Source: Diprion similis (taxonomy: Eukaryota; Arthropoda; Insecta; Hymenoptera; Diprionidae). Taken from it: a stretch of DNA of 64,000 nucleotides. How positions within the stretch are numbered: the first letter of the stretch is position 1; each line of letters begins with the position of its first letter. The stretch spans positions 18,377,025 through 18,441,024 of the forward strand of contig NC_060108.1 in NCBI RefSeq assembly GCF_021155765.1. The letters run 5' to 3'. A model generated the notes under the pieces. The model had not been told where the DNA came from. It saw nothing but the letters and a program-made list of their open reading frames with translations, and did no database searches. The translations under genes were made by a program, and so were the position numbers. Below are positions 1 to 14,060 of the stretch, one piece after another.

Positions 1-520
1 CTCCTTAGAAAAAAATGTATCCTTCTACACAGCGTACCTCCAAGTCCCTTCAATTATTAACCTTCTTGTAATTAAGTCGTACTTGGAATATTTTCGCGTT
101 TATCGAGGAGATACCGACAATGAGTGGAGAGGGCGCATCATGTTCGTGCACATGTGCGACGATTGCAGGATTAATGTTGGTACCTAATTCTGGATTGCGA
201 GTCCAGGAGTCCAGGTTCCGCAGCGTTCGATGGGGCAGCGCTTAATTATCTCGATTGAGCGGAATGCCAACTGGCCTCCCTCTCCCCGCGACCGTCGGTC
301 GGGTCGGCTGGCCGCTTCCTGGGGGCCCGGACGCACGCGATCTCTCCCGCGCGTAGTTCCAGGAAAACCGCTGAGCGACAACGACTGGGAGGACGAAGAT
401 GGGGGCGGGAGGGGGCGCCGACAAACGGCGATCGACGCCGCGGTCCCGCGGGGACCACCATGAGCAAAGCTTTTTGCTAATCGCCGATTGTTTCTTACCT
501 TTTTTATTTCCCATCTAATT

Positions 521-526
<6 letters not shown>

Positions 527-597
<71 letters not shown>
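527..597. repeat. (TC)n microsatellite
   Basis: About 35 TC dinucleotides, uninterrupted until a TATC near 597. It produces a spurious Arg-Glu repeat frame on the minus strand. Confidence 0.97.
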
Positions 598-605
<8 letters not shown>

Positions 606-1336
606 TCGGATTTTTATATCTTTTTCTATTCGGTAGATTTTAGGAATGCGCTTAACTTGCACAGAGAGTCTTGGGACGACACTGCCAAGTTTTTTGCTCA
701 ATCGTGCCAAGATTTTCGGAACTTCTCGAATCGAAGAATTCGGGTTTTCTGTAGAAAAATATTTCTACCGGTTTTTAGCATTGTGCAGATGATATATATG
801 AGTCGTCGTTCCACAGACATCTCGAAGTCATCTGCAGGAGGTATATAGTAAACGGTTTTTTTTTTTTCGTTACACGTTTCTCAGGTCGACAGATTCACCA
901 TCGATACAAACGTGCGAAACTGTTTGTTTCAGAAAAGTAAAAGCGATTATGATTGATTACCGACCGTGTGTTTTGCATCTTTACGGAATATATAGGGAAT
1001 TTCAATTGAATTTGCGTAAAACTCGGTTTCTTTAGCCTAAAGACATGACTTGTAAGTCAATTCATTGTAATGAGATATGCTGATCAAGTTATACGTGAGC
1101 ATCGTAACACGATACCATAGAGAGTGAAAATATTAGGGAGGAAAATTCTCTTCAAAGATCGCCGAATCCCATAGAGAGGGAGGAAAAGTTAGGCGGATGG
1201 TTAGTCATATACACAGGTATACATATAGGTATGTATATATGGTATATGCATTATACGTATAGCCGGCTGTATAACCATTGTCCGTGTAATTAATGTGGTA
1301 CAATTAAGTCCGGAGTGACCGCGGGATCCCGCAGTT

Positions 1337-1359
1337 CGTCGTCGTCGTCGTCGTCGTCG
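1337..1359. repeat. (GTC)n trinucleotide microsatellite
   Basis: About eight GTC triplets in a row. They read as poly-Ser or poly-Asp in short frames that have no other coding signal. Confidence 0.9.
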
Positions 1360-1972
1360 GCTTGTTTTGTTTTAACCCGTCGATGTTTAGCGTCCTGCTG
1401 GGGGCAATCCTCGTCACGACGGGGGGGCCGATCCCCCTTGCCGCCGCCGACAGGCGAGGCAGTGGCGCAGGGGGCGGCCGAAGAGGCGTCGTCGTGGAGT
1501 AATGAACCGGCATGCAGCGTCGTCGGGGAGCGAAATAATAAAGAGAGAATAACAGGGAGTTTGACGAACGCGCGGGTGACATCTCGAATCGCCTCGGTCG
1601 TCGCGAATCGAGGACCACGGCCAACGATAAGATAAGATCCGCAATATCGCGGCGTCGAAAAGTTATTGCTACGTCTATAACGCAATAACCGGGCTTTATT
1701 AATCAAATTTGGGAGTCAAAGGGCCGCTCGGAGTTGTAGATTAGGTCTAAACATGCCTCGGGACAAGCGCCCGCGGCATCCGCAGCCTCGTCATCGCGCG
1801 GCGATGGGGTGTAACGCTGACTCGGCAATATCTCCACCGCATCGCGGCTCTGTACGGGCCCTGTAATAATTCGGGCGCCAACCCGGGGGACGAATAACCG
1901 ACATTGTGCCCGTACGGCACCCGGAGAGCACCGCTGACCGTGCTTCGGGCGGCTGATGGTAGCGGCTCGTCC

Positions 1973-2028
1973 TTTACTCCTTTACTCCTTCACTCCTTCA
2001 CTCCTTCACTCCTTTACTCCTTTAATCC
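1973..2028. repeat. 8-bp minisatellite, about 7 copies
   Basis: Seven consecutive octamers of the form TTTACTCC, TTCACTCC or TTTAATCC, with changes only at positions 3 and 5. The short period and near identity point to replication slippage. Confidence 0.9.
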
Positions 2029-3571
2029 CCCCCTCCTTGAGATTCTACCCGCGGCATTGCACCGGCACCGGCACCGGGAGCTACATCGCATCTTGATTAA
2101 ACGAGAAATCGAGCAGTACACCGTCGTCGTCGCGTCGGCTTCTCATACACCTTGGACCGGGCCAATCAGCCGTCCTTACACGTTCGGTATTATACTATAA
2201 GGTATAGAGTGAGATTGCTCGATGCTTGTATACACAGGTCTACTATGTACAATACGTATACCTACCTACGTAGGTATATAGAGCGTATAAAGAGATAGTA
2301 ATTTCGGTGGGGGAGATTAGCTAAATTGGGACAACTAACGTTTCAATTAAATTCTGATACACGCGTGTTTATATATGAACTTACCTGTGTGTATAGACTT
2401 CGATCATTACCACGCAACAAAGATATTCTGCCCTTCTATTCTGATAGAAATATGCTTACCTATAGTTGGATATAGGTATGGGATAGAACTGTTCGATACT
2501 CCGATGTGTGATGCTATTGAACTTTAAGTGCCGATTACTTCGCTGAACTAATACTGCGATCGTAATCGTTGTTACGAATTATTATACATCAATCGACACT
2601 ACTACACGGAAAATTAATTGGAATATTTATTTTTCCCCGATCACGCGTGATTAGAAAGTTTTTCATTCTCTCATTGACAGTCCTCGATTGTAACATTCGT
2701 AAAACATTGATTCGAATACTGCATGCTCGTACTTTACATATGTCTTCTACAGATTTTGCCTGAAGGTACCGAATAACGTGTAGTTTTGTCCCGGATTCGG
2801 CAACTAGACTTTTATGCCTAAATAATCAAGCATTATGACGGAATATTTTTGTCAGTGATTAATTGCGATAAAATGAAATGTTCTTAGGTCCTGTTTCACT
2901 CCACTTATCCACAGGTTGTGTCGTATTAGGTACGTACAACGTCGGCATCCCGTGTTTGCATATATTTTACTCAAGAATTCGGAAATCCCGAGCCGAGACT
3001 TGATGCATATAATAGAGCGAAGGAAAATCCTCACCCCGTTGCAACCCTTAGATCGATGTTCTAGTCTCGCATAGTTACGTTCAGATTGGATAAGTTGAAT
3101 TGTTGTTGACATCCTGATCTGAATCTGACTGCGCCTTGTCACGGCATCTAGGAATAACGTAGTGTGCCAACCGCTATCTACTTGTACGTTTACCTCGCCA
3201 CCCGATACAACGATCTCGAAGGAGCAGCCATCGGACTGTCAGAGGACGGCACGGACTCTCGATCGATCCAACAAACTCGCTGCGTTACGACGCTCGCAGT
3301 TTTCTAAAAGCTGCCTTGATCTACGTAGATGTATATTTGCTTAGGGTAGGTATAAAAAAGTAGGAAGGTTGAGGGTTTGAGCCGCAGAAACAGATCATCA
3401 TGATCCCTGGTTTCGGAGAGTTTAATTTTTCTTTACACGACGGAAAACGGAAATCGCCATACTTGCTGGGTCGAAAGAATATCTCACATACCATCCGGTA
3501 TACCCAAGTCTACTGTACGAAGGTATTTTACCGCACATCTAACCATTATTCTGTCCCCATTTCTGTTTCAG

Positions 3572-4159
3572 GTCTGGTTTCAAAACCGGCGAGCAAAATG
3601 GCGGAAGCAAGAGAAAGTCGGGCCGCAGGGCCACCCGTACAACCCGTACCTTGGCGGAGGCGCTCCTCAACCATCAGCGGTGGTTGCCCCGACGTTGCCT
3701 AACCCCTTTGCCCACCTGGGGACGTTCGCGCTGAGGAAGCCCTTCGACGCCTTCCGATATCCACCCCTCGGCGGGTACCCGCCGCACCCCTATCACAGGG
3801 CGCCACCGCCTCTCTCGCCCCTCTCGCCCCTCCTCCCCCCGGGTATTCCCCTGTCGTACACGAGCGCAGCTCAGTCCTTTCAGAGCTTCCTGGCGAACAT
3901 ATCGGCCGCCCAGCGCCCTAAACTCGTCGACGTGCCGCCGCCCCCGCCCCAGAGGATCGGCCCGCCGCCCCCGACGACGGGATCCACGCGAACCACCAGC
4001 TCGCCCCAGGGCTCGCCGAGCAATGGAGCCAACCCCGGTGTCGGGGTGCCGCCGGATATGGACCGCAGGACGCACAGCATCGCCGAGCTACGACTTAAGG
4101 CCAGAGAGCACGAGATACGGCTCGAAATGCTCAGGAAAAATGGCGACCTTGTCAGCTGA
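3572..4159 (+). CDS. al: aristaless homeobox protein, last coding exon (C-terminal 195 residues)
   Basis: This is the 3' coding exon of a Paired-like homeodomain transcription factor of the insect aristaless type, which in flies patterns appendage tips. It starts right after an AG acceptor and opens in phase 0 with VWFQNRRAKWRKQEK. That is homeodomain helix 3 with Gln at position 50 and Asn at 51, and it begins at the intron site between residues 46 and 47 typical of Paired-like genes. Next come the aristaless-type run KVGPQGHPYNPYL, a segment containing NPFAHLG and LRKPFDAFRYP, and a Pro-rich linker. A C-terminal OAR motif contains HSIAELRLKAREHE and the protein ends NGDLVS. The stop is TGA at 4157-4159. 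Family knowledge: fly aristaless carries the same GPQ-HPYNPYL stretch and OAR tail, whereas vertebrate ARX differs after helix 3. The homeodomain N-terminus and earlier exons are not in the window. An open frame from 3680 is only the downstream part of this exon. Confidence 0.95.
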   Translation, partial: VWFQNRRAKWRKQEKVGPQGHPYNPYLGGGAPQPSAVVAPTLPNPFAHLGTFALRKPFDAFRYPPLGGYPPHPYHRAPPPLSPLSPLLPPGIPLSYTSAAQSFQSFLANISAAQRPKLVDVPPPPPQRIGPPPPTTGSTRTTSSPQGSPSNGANPGVGVPPDMDRRTHSIAELRLKAREHEIRLEMLRKNGDLVS

Positions 4160-4722
4160 GCCGGGGCGTTCGAAGACCGCTGAAGAAGCGCGGAGGATTC
4201 GCATCCCCGAGGGATAAGATCGCGCCGTTATGAATCCGTTGATCGGTAGAAGTTATCGGTGGTAACAACGTCGATCCGGCCGGGTTCGGATCGGGGTTGA
4301 ACCACCGCTTAACGCACGCGTTTGCGATCTTTATTCCACGTTGGGTTGGACAATTCTCGCGCAAGACTTTGGCGAAACGTCCTGTATTATTAGATTGACC
4401 GACACGTCCCGCGGATCTTCGCTGACGTAATCGTAGAACCCAACGGGAGATGACCATGTGGGACACTGGAAAATGGAAAAATCACGTTTAGTAACCGCGT
4501 CGAGTACTTTTTCGATGATATTTTTCAAGGATCTTTCATGGATTCTACGGTTGCGTCGTCGCGGTTTAGCGAAGCATCGGTGGGACGCTGGAGGTCGAGG
4601 CTGAATTTTCACTGAAAATTAACATTTCGCCTTCTTCTTCTTAACATTATTATTATTATTATTTGATCGTTATATGCAAGAGAAAAACACTGTTGTATAC
4701 ACGCAACGCGAGCGTACATATT

Positions 4723-4790
4723 TATATATATATATATATACATATATATACGTACATATATATATATATATATATAATATATATATACAT
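4723..4790. repeat. (TA)n-rich microsatellite
   Basis: Nearly pure alternating TA with a few CA and GTA interruptions, about 560 bp past the aristaless stop codon, so probably in the 3' UTR. Confidence 0.9.
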
Positions 4791-5117
4791 AGGTATAATT
4801 GAAGTGTAGAAAATGGATTTTCGTAGGATTTATTTCACAGACCTGTAGCGAAGACTATGTCACAAATGACAAGAAAATTCGCTGTACTATAACAGAGAAC
4901 AAATACTAGCTGGGAGCTGAGAAAGGTAGAGAGAAGTATGAGGTTATGCCCTTAGATATCCGGTGATATCTACAACTTATACTTACTTAGTATTCATGAC
5001 ACGCATTTACACGACTTCTTACATTGACTAAAGGAACTGTTCCAGAAACAGCGGCGACGTGACGTGCCTTATTTACATATATAGGTATACATCATCCCTA
5101 TAATACTACCGTTTCAC

Positions 5118-5195
5118 ATTATATATATATATACATATATATATATATACATTATAATATTATATTATATGTATGTATATATGTATAATATAATA
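5118..5195. repeat. (TA)n-rich microsatellite
   Basis: Alternating TA with imperfect palindromic blocks of the TATAATATTATATTATA kind. Confidence 0.88.
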
Positions 5196-5351
5196 TTCTT
5201 CGCCAAAGTATTTCAGGGTATAAACTTGGCGGCACCCCGCAGCCGCGGTATCCTGTCTCTATTTAACCCGGTTGCCAGATGCTGCACAATTATTATATCC
5301 AAATATATGTGTTAATCAATTCCCTGTCCTGTGTTATACGCACATACATAG

Positions 5352-5401
5352 GTGTGTGTGTGTGTGCGTGTGTGTATATATATACATATATATATATATA
5401 A
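5352..5401. repeat. compound (GT)n-(TA)n microsatellite
   Basis: A GT run with a single GC interruption that passes directly into a TA run. Confidence 0.9.
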
Positions 5402-5507
5402 AATACCGGTCAAGGTAGGGAAAAATCCAAGTCCAATGTGGAATATCCGTCCAAGAGTTCCTTGATCTGATAGGTGTGGCCATTTTCACCGTCGGGTTTA
5501 AACTCGT

Positions 5508-5583
5508 CGCCGCCGCCGCCGCCGCGTTTAGTTCACATTTATAACGCGATCCACACACGCACACACACACACACACACACACA
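5508..5583. repeat. (CCG)n run and (CA)n microsatellite
   Basis: A CCG/GCC triplet run (about 5508-5525) and, 25 bp later, a CA dinucleotide run with one CG interruption (about 5551-5583). Confidence 0.88.
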
Positions 5584-8500
5584 ATCGTCACACAATTTAC
5601 TTACAATATATCAATATACCTAGATAGATATTTATACATATTATTACTATTATCATTATAATTATTATATACTATGATATTAATATTATTATTAGGTATA
5701 TCATTATTACTATTATTATTATTATTTTTATTTTTACGGCTACATTAACGCTATTACTATTATTTTTTAACTGACGAGGCACGTATATATATATATATTG
5801 AGTAACATTGTAAATTGTATGATATATATAAAACTTCCAAGTGTACTTACAAATATATAAGTATATATATACATAGAATGTATACATATTTATACTTATT
5901 ATTCAAACGAAACATTCATCACGTGATTAAATATATACACATATATATACATATGCATTCGTACTGAGTGTCGGTCTTGGTCCAGAAATTCATTTTTGTT
6001 ATGTATCAAGCATACCCACCATGAGTGATGAATGCACCTTATAAATATATAATATTTTAGCAATTAAGTTGCGAAAATAAGAACTGAAGCAGTTACATGT
6101 ATGCACTGTACTTGGTGTGTACCGATAAATACTTACTTAATATATATTATATATACATTCTATACGCACAATTTTTATCTCTGCCAGCAGTAGCGTGCTA
6201 TGGGAAAAGTTAACTTGAGAGAACAAAGCGTTGGAGATGCGAAACAAGAAAACGAAAAATCAACGAGAATTACAAACTGGAGATTGTAGTTGACGAACGC
6301 AAGATCACGAGTTTATCTCATTTCGGAAATCCAAAGTATCTTGTAAGACAGATGAAAAAAAAGTTAACAATTTTGCTCTTCGACTCGTGCATGTATAAGT
6401 CTCTGATGAACCCTCTCAACTAGCGAGACTGACTCAAAGTGTTAATCGCGGTAATTTTCAGGTAGGTTAAATTAGCGGAATAACTTTGGCCAATTATGCA
6501 AGCGGGATCGGCGCTCGTCGGTCGCAGGACATGCAGCTCATGTGGACGAATCCTGGGGCGAAGAGAGGATCGGATGCCGGGACGTCGCCGCGGACTTGTT
6601 TACACCGGAGTAATTTGCTAATCGGCTAGTTTCCCCCCGGCACTCGGCAGGGCTTATTGAGATCGCGGGCGCGTGATCAGCACCCAAATTCACATCGTGT
6701 AAGATCGTCAAGCAGACCTTCGTCGGGGAACCGGGGAAATTTAATCAGATGTAGGTACCCCGAGAGCCTTTCAAGCCAATTTTTCATCCCGCTAAACGGC
6801 ACCGATGCACGTGTGCAATACGCTCCATCGCCTTTCGAGACTTTCAACCAGGGCACCCTACCACCCTACCACCACCCTACGCCTCTCGGCAACGCTTTAT
6901 CCATCCGCACGTACAGGCACCACCGAGCTTTATCCTCGATTAAGAAGCCGCGATTACGGGTTATCCGGTAACCAACTTAGCGCGAGGCCTCCATTCCATG
7001 CCTCCAATATGCCACCGTGGTATACCTACACCCGTGTGTTCCTCCTTGGGTAAATGCATTGGGTACAGGACGATTCACAGGTGAGGGGTGCTGACTTTAG
7101 GATCATTCAATGGAACGCCAACCGGTCGGGTTTGCGGGTTTTGACAATTTATAACAATGCACTTTAACGGTTGGTTCTACGATCTAGAAATTTCCAAATC
7201 AAATTTCGAATCGTGCCTGTCAACTTCGATGAGCAAGATATTTAAAAGGGTAAAAAATTCTGCTGAAGACAGTGCTGAAGGTTGGTAGGTACCCGATTAA
7301 TTTGCACGCTTATCGCAGGGATAGTATCGGTTTGATTTTCGCCTCAGAAATATCTGATCCGAGTTTTCACTTGTACGCAAGACGGTATCGTCTACAAGGA
7401 TCCGATGATGTGAAAGAGTCTGTATAACGAACACCCGGTGGAGCGGGGGGCTGGCCAGCGAGATGAAGGATGCGCGCCGTGACGGTCTAATTGAGGCCTT
7501 CTTGATTGCATTTACACCGCCGCTGCCTCCCGTATATACCTACCGGTGTATATACCTATGTACCCACATACATAGACACAACATCCTGCACCCGGTTCTC
7601 CCCGGGAACCAGCCAAGAGTTACACGTGCACCAACCGTCGGCAGCGTTCGGCAGCAAGGTCTTCGCGTACCTCGGATCCTCGCGTCGCGTCGGAGAAATA
7701 TGGATGATGTAGAGCGGTTGGAACTGCGCTAGGGAATTCCGTCACCTTGCAGGTGTACCAATTTTTGACCGATCACAGAGAATGAGCATATATTCGTTGA
7801 GATGTAGATACCGTCAAAAGTGAAAACGCAACGCGTTACTATTTTCAACGACCTGAAACGACGCCCTGACGTGAAGAGTTTATACAATACCTCTGAAAAT
7901 GATTGATTCTAATAAATTTGCTTGGGCTTATACTTCAAGTGCCGGAGATATGATGACAATACACATATAACGTGCTATTAAAGTACGAAAGCATCGTGGT
8001 TTTTATACTTATTTTAACACTGACCGTTGGTATGGGTTATCTACAGTTCATCATCCTGGAAGATCAATTACATAGTCGCAGTACGATTCAAACGTTGAAA
8101 CGGTTCCAATAAGACTGATCGAGCTCACTAAGGGCGACAAAAGTATGTCCAAACTCTTGTCGTCGACTGTACCGTGAGGTCCAATGTCTAGCGTGTAGTT
8201 ATATTCGAGTGAGAGATACGTTATTGTGGTCAGTAAATTGCTGGGGCGGCGGTCGACGTTTGCGCCTCCAGCTGTGGGAAACTGCAACTTGGTGATATGC
8301 ACGCGTGCATAGAGGTGACCATCACCGAACTCGGAGATCTATGCATGCATGGCGACTATACGGATGGTATGATTGGTGGGTTGACGAAATCCCCACGTCA
8401 CGAATGTCGGAATGCACGACGAGCATTACCTCCTACCCTGCACTCGTGCGGTGCGCCAACGCGACGTGCAGAGACGAGGTCACCTCTTTGGCAACGACAC

Positions 8501-11500
8501 CTTCGACCTCGCCACGTTGCACCCAAAGCCACAACCTAGCCGTCGTCGTCGTCATTAGCGGCGGCAATTTAGTCGGCATCACGAGCAATTCGCGGCTAAG
8601 GAAATCTCTCGCATTACGTTATGCGCCGCGTGGTGTACGAGACGAGAACGCTCATTTTGCGTGGCATGCACCAATGCAACTGCAGGATTATGAGGCGACG
8701 CGAACACGCCGGTTGGCGCCCACAACTCAGCTGGTGCACGGGGTCAAATGCCGTGGCGATAAATCAGCCTGCACCTTCCTACGAGGTAGTCGGTGGAGAA
8801 AAAGCCGTACGGATCAGGAAGCTCGGTTAATTCGGTGATTGTGGGCTGTGCGGCTTCTTGAAATTAAGCCTCATTGTTTAAAAGAGAATCCATCCTGATT
8901 GTCGGTGAATAATGTTGCGGGCTTCGATAACGCGCGCCCTACGGCACACCGTTCGAACTGAAGATCGGTGATGAATCAGGCGTAGGAGGTCAGCGAATGG
9001 GAACAGGAAAAGAAATACCTATACCTGTCTGTATATATATCTATATAAACGATGTTCCGCCGGTTGGCTGGCTTCGGTGGACGTCGCGTCTTCTTGCTCC
9101 GGCAGTTAGCACCCAATGCTCCTACCACGGCGTTTCCACCTAGAAAGTTCCGAAAGAAATAATAGATCGCGAACGCGGACAAGGTCGAGTCGCATGCCGG
9201 CATCCAGGTATTATTATAATAAATACGACCAACCGCAGCTGCGGAGAAGCTTTGCAGCAGCTCCTCTCGATGCTGCGTGCGAAGCGACGACTCTTATCTG
9301 GACCAGCTTCTGCACACCAACCGCGGCATTACCGGGGATACCGGTATTGTTCGTAATTGAAATGTGCGGACTGGCACAGAATTGGAAATGGCGTTGAGCT
9401 ACCTCGAGGCGTCGTATCTTTCTTTCTCAATTTAATACAAAAACTCGTATCGCTTGGGCTCCTTGGAATGATAATTAACGTAGAGACCAAATAGCCAAAG
9501 TTCTAGCGATAAATTTGTGCCAATTAGGTCGTACCTTGTATCGAGCTTCCGGTCCTGCCACCCTGACTAACAAACACTAGACACGCGATCGTCGCACTGC
9601 GATGCTTCCCGAAATTTTCTTGGATATGAAGTTATTCCGAACATAGCTGTGTCTTCGACCAATCTACCGTAGCATTGATTTTTACACACTTTTCTGTATA
9701 GTTATCTATTATGTAACAAATCTTATAGGTTTCGATAATATAGCGGTCACTTACAGTTGTATTATACATATTAATAGAATTTTTCGATCTGAATAGGCGA
9801 TTTCCGATAACGGGTGAAAATACTGATTTGAAAAAATGCAGAGCACTTCACATAATAGTGAACTGCGAGTACCCGGTATGGATGCAGGGAGGTTCAGCAC
9901 GGATCGGCGGGTATATAAAGCGGGTGAAATTTGGGTAATAACGCGTTCGCTACCGAGCCGCGTTCGCGGGTACGAGGGAACGCTAATCGGCAGGCATTAT
10001 CTCAATCACGTAAAACTCCAAAATTGCATTTACCTTTTTAAATGAATATTTGGCGGGGAACGGGTCCCAGCCGTTGCCTACGCTCGGTAAGTTAATTTAC
10101 CCTGGAATGCCGGGTAACGCCCTGCGCAGCGCTCCTCGAACGACGCGGAGATCCGCCGACCGCGGGGAAATTATTGTCCCGCACCATCAACAGCATCTCC
10201 TCGATCCCTGATCGAAATCCGACGATACACGTCCCGCGATTCGTCTGCTCCATTTTTCGGAACTTATTGATGAAAGAAAAAAAGAAAAACGAAAAAGAAA
10301 TTGCAGCCCCAAGAAAAGTGGTTGTACGTCACAAGCTGCAAACCGCAACACCGTGGACGGATCCAAGCTCAACTTCCATGAAAGCTCGGTTAACAGATTT
10401 CCCGCAGTCCTCGGTATCTTCTCATCGGATCATTCAGAGGGTTAATTACACGGTGATTAACGGGATCGGCTCCTGCGCACCACTCCTTTTCTCCCCTCTT
10501 CTCGGGAGCCAGTTCTTAATCACCGACGTGACTATAATTCTTTTTTCACAAATTTCGATGCTTTTGAAATCTGTGATTCTTGGCTATGACGCTGAAAGGT
10601 TTGCTAGGATGTTTGGTCGAACCTCGAGGTGAGATATTTCCCGCAACTTTGTAATTTTACATACCTAAATCCGCGACGGTTTCGTGATTAGCACGAATTT
10701 TCGTGTCACGTTTTCGCCAACTCGGACTTCTGTAATATTATACGTGCACCCGAGTCTCTTCGGCGCGGGACTGACCCCTAAACGTCCGGTTAATTAGACT
10801 TTTGTTCTTCGATTTCTTAGCTCGAGCCCCCTAATAACTCGGGCCAACCGTAATGAGGAGTAAACTAATTATTGGCTGCTAGTTGGCCGGTAGAACGATA
10901 TTTCAAAGTCGCGCTGACAGCCACCAGGAGCAACAAGGATGACGCTTTTGGGTATCGCTCGGAGTCTGCGGCGGACGAGGGCCTCCCTCTCTGCAGGATA
11001 TGCTACAAACTTATAACTACGGCTACCTTGCTACCATAAAAGTGGCCCGGGATCAGGTTGCACACCTTTTGTTCGTTTGCTGCGCGAATTACATACTATG
11101 TTACAAAAATTTTGTCCAACTTTTCAACACCAAGAACAGATCGTTAAACGTGAATTTCAGATTTTAAATGAACATTCTCGCGTTTTACTAACTCCCGTAC
11201 ATTTAAGCTGTTTCGACAATTTCCGAAAAACTTTACTTCTGTGCAGACTTTGATTAGGTTCGCATTTGCTAATGTATGGCAAAAGTTTATTGTTCGATCC
11301 ATTTTATAGAGTCGACAGAAAGATACTCGTATGAATATCGTCAAGTTTAACACGCGACGAATTCAACTCGTGCAGTACGTCTTACTCAGAAGTTTTGAGT
11401 CTATGCATTTGAACGATAATGAAAAAATCGAACCACTTCTCTTTACCGGTGATTGTTATATTGGAGCTCGAACAATTTTGAACAGTATCAAAAGGTGTCC

Positions 11501-14027
11501 GTCAGTTAATGTGACGGGTGGCTTAGGCGTGGGCGTCTCCGTATAGAAACAGACACATTATTTATGTACCTGTTAGCCGTAACCGAAAAGAGTTCAGTAA
11601 ACAGGTAGATTAATACCGATGCTAAGTACCTGACTACTTAAAAACTTACCGGCAAAGTTGTGTGCGTGTGTCGGATGCATAAAGAGTAAGAAAAAGAAGA
11701 AACGAATGGCATTAGGCGACTCGCTGACTAGACTCGTTGGCCGACAAATATTAAGTGTAGAAATTTTTCCACCGCGTCACTTAGGGTCGCTTTTATAGTC
11801 GAGGATATTATATAGTTTCGTAAAAAGTTTCGAGGTCGTAAAGTCTGGTTTCCCTTTGAGATACGACGGCCATTCTCAAATTTTAATCAGTTATATCTCA
11901 CCGTAATTAACTTGGTTATACACTTCACAAAGTTATACCCTGCATATACCGCTGACATATATAACGTACGTATAAGGTACGTCAGCCGGGGGTGGGCGGC
12001 CTTCGTTTACGCCGATGTGCGTGTATCCAGGATATTCGAGTTTCCTCGGGATTTCAAAAACACATATAACCCATACGTGCGCAACAATGAAGTTAAACTG
12101 CATCCAAAGCACGCACACTCGCAGGTCCGAGGAGAGGCTCGGCGAGGGGTGGAGGGAAAGGAGCACCGACCCATGAATACGAAATCAGTTCTTCCCCGCT
12201 ACGAAACGGTCGGAACCTCCTAAAAAGCTTGGTTCGTAATAAATTGGAATATAATCGTAAAAATTCAAGATCCAATGCAAACAAATGCATTCGAGGATTC
12301 CGTCGAGCGAACGGACGGGCCGTCGTTAAAGAATAAAGAATGTGAATATTATGCCAGCCGTTTAGGCCGACCTGGACGCCGATCGTCGATATGCCGTGGA
12401 CCCGGATTGTAACAGGGGTTAGACAATGTGGCGGGTATAGTGCATAGTGCATCGGCGGCAGAGGCGGGGATACAACAAATCAAGCACCTCCCTCGAGATA
12501 GATTAATTATTTCTACGAGTCCGAATATCGACTGGGTACACGCATGTATTATACTATACAACGTTGGCGATAGCAGCCTCTAAAAAACCGTTCTTTACGA
12601 CGGACGAATGCGCCGCGCAGCTACGACGGATCGACTCGGACACGCCCATCCGAACCAGGTTCCGAAGGAATCCTAATTTAATTAAGACAGACTGTTATTA
12701 AGTTCTGATCGGTATATGGAAATTAGTCGCCGACCCGGGCCCGCTCGCTCTCTCGCTCACTTATCCACACACATAAACACACACACTCGCGAGAAATTAG
12801 CTCGAACATACCGGACAGTGAGCACCACCTCATCTGCCGCTGTATATCACGATCCCGATTGTCCGCTTGTTGGAACAGTTTTCATAAAGAAGGTGAATAA
12901 ACAAAATTACAACAAGAATGAGAAGCCATTGAAGAAGGGGGAGAAACCACTCCCCCGTGGTTCCATTCAAATAGAGTTCGTGTCCACGTCGTTTTTACCC
13001 GTTAAGATCGGACTTTACGAGAGGTAAACGTCGCCTTGCTCCTCGTGAAATAATGGGACCGTAATTTGATAATTTAAAGGTCCCAGTGGCGCCAAGCTGC
13101 GCTGCTCGGAGGGATCTCTAGCGCGTATCATCCGAGCTTCTATAATCTTCGAGGAATTCCAATTCCTATAGCATGTGTGTAATGTTCCTTTTTTTCGATC
13201 TTGGTATCCACGATTGAATGTACCAGTTGCGGTGTAATTTGATCGACTGTCTCTCGCGTGCCTTGTAACCGCGAGATTTTTGTCCTGTGAAATACCGATC
13301 TGCGGTACAGTTCTTCCGGTCTTCCACGAAGTTTTCACTTTCACCAACAACCATATAGGATATAATTTCATTCCCCCCTGAATCCGTGACCACTCGGTTC
13401 CCCCGTATTCCCCGACGGCCGAGTGTTTCGGCGTTGTCGCGGGATATTCGATTATTCGACGTAGGCGCGAGAGCACGCGTCTCTCGGTGTCCTGGAACCG
13501 CAGGTACCGGACCTCTGGTGAGCTCCCGGGGCGCGCACCGGGTTTCGACACCCACACGCCGTGCCGCCTCACCAAAGACATAAATAACGGCGAATGGCCG
13601 AGGCCGACGTCGCGTCGCGCCCCGTGCGGACCGCGGGACTTATTAAGGGGCCCCCTGAATTCGCCGAGTTAGTAAGTCGCGAGTGTAAAGTGGGTCTCTG
13701 GGCACAAGGTGCGACGGTTACCTACGGTCTTCGAAACGGATGTGGGTCTGCCGATCTGGCGGCAACAGGTGGCGAACGTGCGGGGCGAGACCACCCCGAG
13801 TATCCAATCCCCGTTTATTGGCCCTCTCGGCGTGCGGGCGGCAGGGTGCACGGGGGTTGAAGGACGTTCCCTCACCGCTGCACGAGGGTGACGCGGGCGG
13901 GAGTTCGTTGTAATCATCCCTAATTCAATGTCTTGTTAGTTTTACGCTGTCGTGTCGCCGATGTACGGCTTCGTCTGTCGTAGTGTTGTTCGGGCGTGCC
14001 TCCACCTATATCTACATACTTACCTGC

Positions 14028-14060
14028 ATATATATATATATATATATATAAATATATATA
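14028..14060. repeat. (TA)n microsatellite
   Basis: About 16 TA dinucleotides with one extra A, in an otherwise GC-rich neighbourhood. Confidence 0.9.

Larger units (their letters stand above)
1..3571. other. non-coding DNA upstream of the last aristaless exon (probable intron)
   Basis: The acceptor of the aristaless exon ends this stretch: a pyrimidine-rich run followed by AG at 3570-3571. I see no homeodomain N-terminal exon or other recognisable coding exon here on either strand, so the preceding exon is probably left of the window. The stretch holds a long TC dinucleotide run (527-597), a T run (about 856-868), a GTC triplet run (about 1337-1359), an 8-bp minisatellite (1973-2028) and GC-rich segments (about 240-470 and 1310-2180). 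Short open frames in the GC-rich parts overlap on both strands and match no family I know. Confidence 0.6.

Noticed and set aside
504..710. Arg-Glu repeat protein frame on the minus strand
   Set aside because: It is the translation of the TC microsatellite.
8305..8838. 177-codon + strand frame
   Set aside because: Composition-driven frame in a GC-rich patch with no domain motif; a different + frame overlaps it.
13015..13581. 188-codon minus-strand frame
   Set aside because: It overlaps another minus frame and + frames in a GC-rich block. There is no recognisable motif or splice context.
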